Assembly: GCA_021545625.1 (NCBI GenBank)
Contig: JAJRVH010000099.1
Location: forward strand, 1-7,051
DNA from: Zetaproteobacteria bacterium
Lineage (GTDB): Bacteria; Pseudomonadota; Zetaproteobacteria; Mariprofundales; Mariprofundaceae
DNA: 7,051 nt
Direction of reading: 5' to 3'
The notes under the pieces are model-generated. The model had not been told where the DNA came from and did not search any database. It saw only the letters and a list, made by a program, of their open reading frames with translations. Of this stretch, positions 5,661-7,051 are shown in pieces. Each line of letters opens with the position of its first letter. Positions within the stretch are counted from its first letter, which is position 1. The position numbers and the translations under genes are program-made.

Positions 5661-6220
5661 GCATGAGCCTGATGGACCGCATGCGCGTTATATGGGAGCC
5701 ATGGCTGAACCGGATAGACAGGCTGCTTCAGGAGCAGTGGCTGCCGCGTTATCGGCAACTGAGCCGGCGCGAGCAGCAGTTGCTGCACGGAGCGGGGATT
5801 CTTCTGCCGTTGCTGGTCGTGGTGTTTGGCATACTGTTGCCGTTGCATGACCGGCAGCTTGCGCTGCGCGCGAATGTGGCTGCGCTCAAGCAGCAGGCGG
5901 CGGAAGCGCAGATGCTGGCCGGCATGCTGGCCGGCCAGGGCAAGGCGGGCATCGGTCGCAGGCATGCCAGCGTGATGGCCTCGGTGGAGAAGCTGGGGAA
6001 GAGGGTGAAGCTGCGGGAGTATATGACGCGCATCCGTCCCCAGCCGGGAGGCACAAACGGAGTGCAGCGGCTGCTGCTGCAGATGAAGGATGCCCCCTAT
6101 GCATCGCTGGTGCGCTTTCAGCATGCGCTGGCGCAGGATGGTCTGCATTTGCTCAGTATACGGATTCAGCAGGGCAGCCGGGCCGGCTTTGTGCATGTAC
6201 AGGCCGTGATTGAGGGGTGA
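5657..6220 (+). CDS. gspM: GspM, bitopic inner-membrane platform protein
   Basis: A 187-residue protein, slightly longer than the usual 150-170. A short amphipathic cytoplasmic N-terminus contains RYRQLSRREQQLL (31-43), which corresponds to the family's W..ls.RE..ll motif just before the membrane helix (about 45-63, GAGILLPLLVVVFGILLPL). A periplasmic coiled region (68-95, rich in Leu, Ala and Gln) follows. The C-terminal domain (about 133-187) has VQRLLLQMKDAPYASLVRFQHAL, the ferredoxin-like fold that dimerises with GspL. GspM stabilises GspL. The ATGA overlap with gspL suggests coupled synthesis of the two partners; an AGGA at 5643-5646 may assist. A second in-frame ATG at 5663 is an alternative start. 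A 12-base tandem repeat lies in the coiled segment. Confidence 0.92.
   Translation: MSMSLMDRMRVIWEPWLNRIDRLLQEQWLPRYRQLSRREQQLLHGAGILLPLLVVVFGILLPLHDRQLALRANVAALKQQAAEAQMLAGMLAGQGKAGIGRRHASVMASVEKLGKRVKLREYMTRIRPQPGGTNGVQRLLLQMKDAPYASLVRFQHALAQDGLHLLSIRIQQGSRAGFVHVQAVIEG
5912..5935 (+). repeat. Perfect 12-bp tandem duplication inside gspM
   Basis: ATGCTGGCCGGC occurs twice back to back and in frame, encoding MLAG-MLAG (GspM residues 86-93) in the periplasmic segment after the membrane helix. It adds one extra helical turn and does not break the frame. It could be a recent slippage event or fixed in the lineage. Confidence 0.75.
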
Positions 6221-7051
6221 CGGCCATCGATCGGGGAAGAGATGCCGGTTCATGGCGGTCGCTGCTGTTGCTGTTTGCGCTGGCGCTGGCGTTGTTCAGC
6301 ACCTTGCGCTGGCAGCCCGTTCCCTGGCTGAAGGCACAGATCGAGGCGGCTGCCGCGCGGCAGCATGTCAAGCTGTCTTTCGCGGATCTCGGCGTGAGCG
6401 GCCTGTCACTGGTTCTGCATGACGTCAGTCTGCGGGCGGAGCGCATGCGGTATCCGCTTCGTGTGCAAGGCATCGCCATAGCCCCTGCCTGGTCCGCCCT
6501 GTGGTCCGGCGAGCCGGCTGTCCGCCTGGCCCTGTTTCAGGACGGTCTGCATGCCGGAGCTAGTATCGTGAAGAAGGACGGGATGCTGTGGATCAGGGAT
6601 CTTGCGGTGCAGGGCGAGGCTGCGGCCGTGCAGGCATGGTGGCCGGGTGGCGGGCCGATGCTTGATCTGGCCGGTCGTTTTTCGCTGGCGGGAGCTCTGG
6701 AGCTGGAGGCTGGCAGCGGTCGGCCGCTGGACGGCTCTCTGGAGCTGGTCTGGAAGCAGGCGGGGGTAAAGCCCGGCGGCATGCTGTTGGAGTTGGGCGA
6801 TTACAATGCGCACCTGCAATCCGGGGAAACGCCCGGCGTCTGGACCTGGGAGGTGCAGGGCGGGGAGGCGTTGGTCATCCGTGCATCCGGCCGCCTGCAT
6901 GTGACATCGCCTGATCCGGAGCGCTGGCTGCTGAGCGGTCGCGCCGGGATACAGGGAGGCGACGCGGGGATGACGACAATGCTCGGGGGTGACACAATAG
7001 GCATTGTGCTTAGTGGTTCGCTGCTGCATCCGCAGTGGCGGCGGATGAATC
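6217..7051 (+). CDS. gspN: GspN, accessory T2SS inner-membrane protein (3'-truncated)
   Basis: An open frame starts at GTG 6217, which overlaps the gspM stop as GTGA, and runs to the window edge without a stop (278 complete codons). There is no in-frame ATG near the start, so GTG is the best choice. Residues 12-30 are a single hydrophobic helix (SWRSLLLLFALALALFSTL) after a short charged N-terminus, so the rest is periplasmic. The body is beta-rich with repeated short strands: LSLVLHDVSLRAERM at about 63-77, then MLDLAGRFSLAGALELEAG near 148-166. Near the edge, VLSGSLLHPQW resembles the LxGxLxxP motif close to the C-terminus of GspN proteins. GspN is optional in T2SS and its role is unclear; the position after gspM matches Xps/Out/Pul-type operons. 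Identity rests on position, topology and pattern rather than strong motifs. It already exceeds the roughly 250 residues I recall for GspN. Confidence 0.85.
   Translation, partial: MTAIDRGRDAGSWRSLLLLFALALALFSTLRWQPVPWLKAQIEAAAARQHVKLSFADLGVSGLSLVLHDVSLRAERMRYPLRVQGIAIAPAWSALWSGEPAVRLALFQDGLHAGASIVKKDGMLWIRDLAVQGEAAAVQAWWPGGGPMLDLAGRFSLAGALELEAGSGRPLDGSLELVWKQAGVKPGGMLLELGDYNAHLQSGETPGVWTWEVQGGEALVIRASGRLHVTSPDPERWLLSGRAGIQGGDAGMTTMLGGDTIGIVLSGSLLHPQWRRMN

Noticed and set aside
6210..6422. Plus-strand 70-codon frame after gspM
   Set aside because: It overlaps the gspN start in another frame and shows no features; gspN explains the region.
6406..7029. Minus-strand open frame of 207 codons opposite the window end
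   Set aside because: It lies opposite the open gspN frame, which has a membrane helix, coupled start and operon placement. The antisense product is low-complexity Gln/His/Arg-rich.
1..7051. CRISPR arrays, tRNA/rRNA genes, insertion sequences, attachment sites, promoters or terminators
   Set aside because: None seen. The window is coding almost end to end, the gaps are at most about 12 bases, and no terminal inverted repeats, arrayed repeats or transposase motifs were found.

Overview
The window is a stretch of one tightly packed plus-strand operon encoding a type II secretion system (T2SS, general secretion pathway). It starts inside gspF and ends inside gspN. The DNA is GC-rich by eye with strong third-position G/C bias. 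The pseudopilins, GspK, GspL, GspM and GspN read as a classical proteobacterial T2SS. The F-G-H-I-J-K-L-M-N order with a gspN gene resembles Xps/Xcp-type clusters of gamma- and betaproteobacteria. I cannot name a genus.

Layout: (1) 1-573, the C-terminal half of GspF, the inner-membrane platform protein. (2) 573-1561, two small genes that are not standard T2SS components. One is a predicted exported and membrane protein with a PGAGH-x4-GR-x2-D motif. The other is a divergent YidD-like protein carrying the C-x5-C-S-x-Y core. (3) 1574-3502, the pseudopilins gspG (major), gspH, gspI and gspJ, each with a type III (prepilin) signal G|FTLxE. (4) 3499-4434, gspK, the large tip pseudopilin lacking Glu+5. 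(5) 4431-6220, gspL and gspM, the bitopic platform proteins that connect the GspE ATPase to the periplasmic apparatus. (6) 6217-7051, gspN, open at the right edge.

All genes lie on one strand. No intergenic gap exceeds about 12 bases, and most junctions are 4-base ATGA or GTGA overlaps, so one transcript with translational coupling is expected. No promoter or terminator is visible. gspC, gspD, gspE and the prepilin peptidase gene gspO are not in the window; gspE probably lies upstream and gspD may follow gspN.

The platform (F, L, M) holds the motor and polymerises GspG into the pseudopilus. H-I-J-K form its tip, and N is an accessory inner-membrane protein. The part most worth a second look is the two-gene insert between gspF and gspG. 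It pairs a YidD-like candidate membrane-insertion factor with a small multi-pass membrane protein, inside an operon whose products nearly all need inner-membrane insertion.
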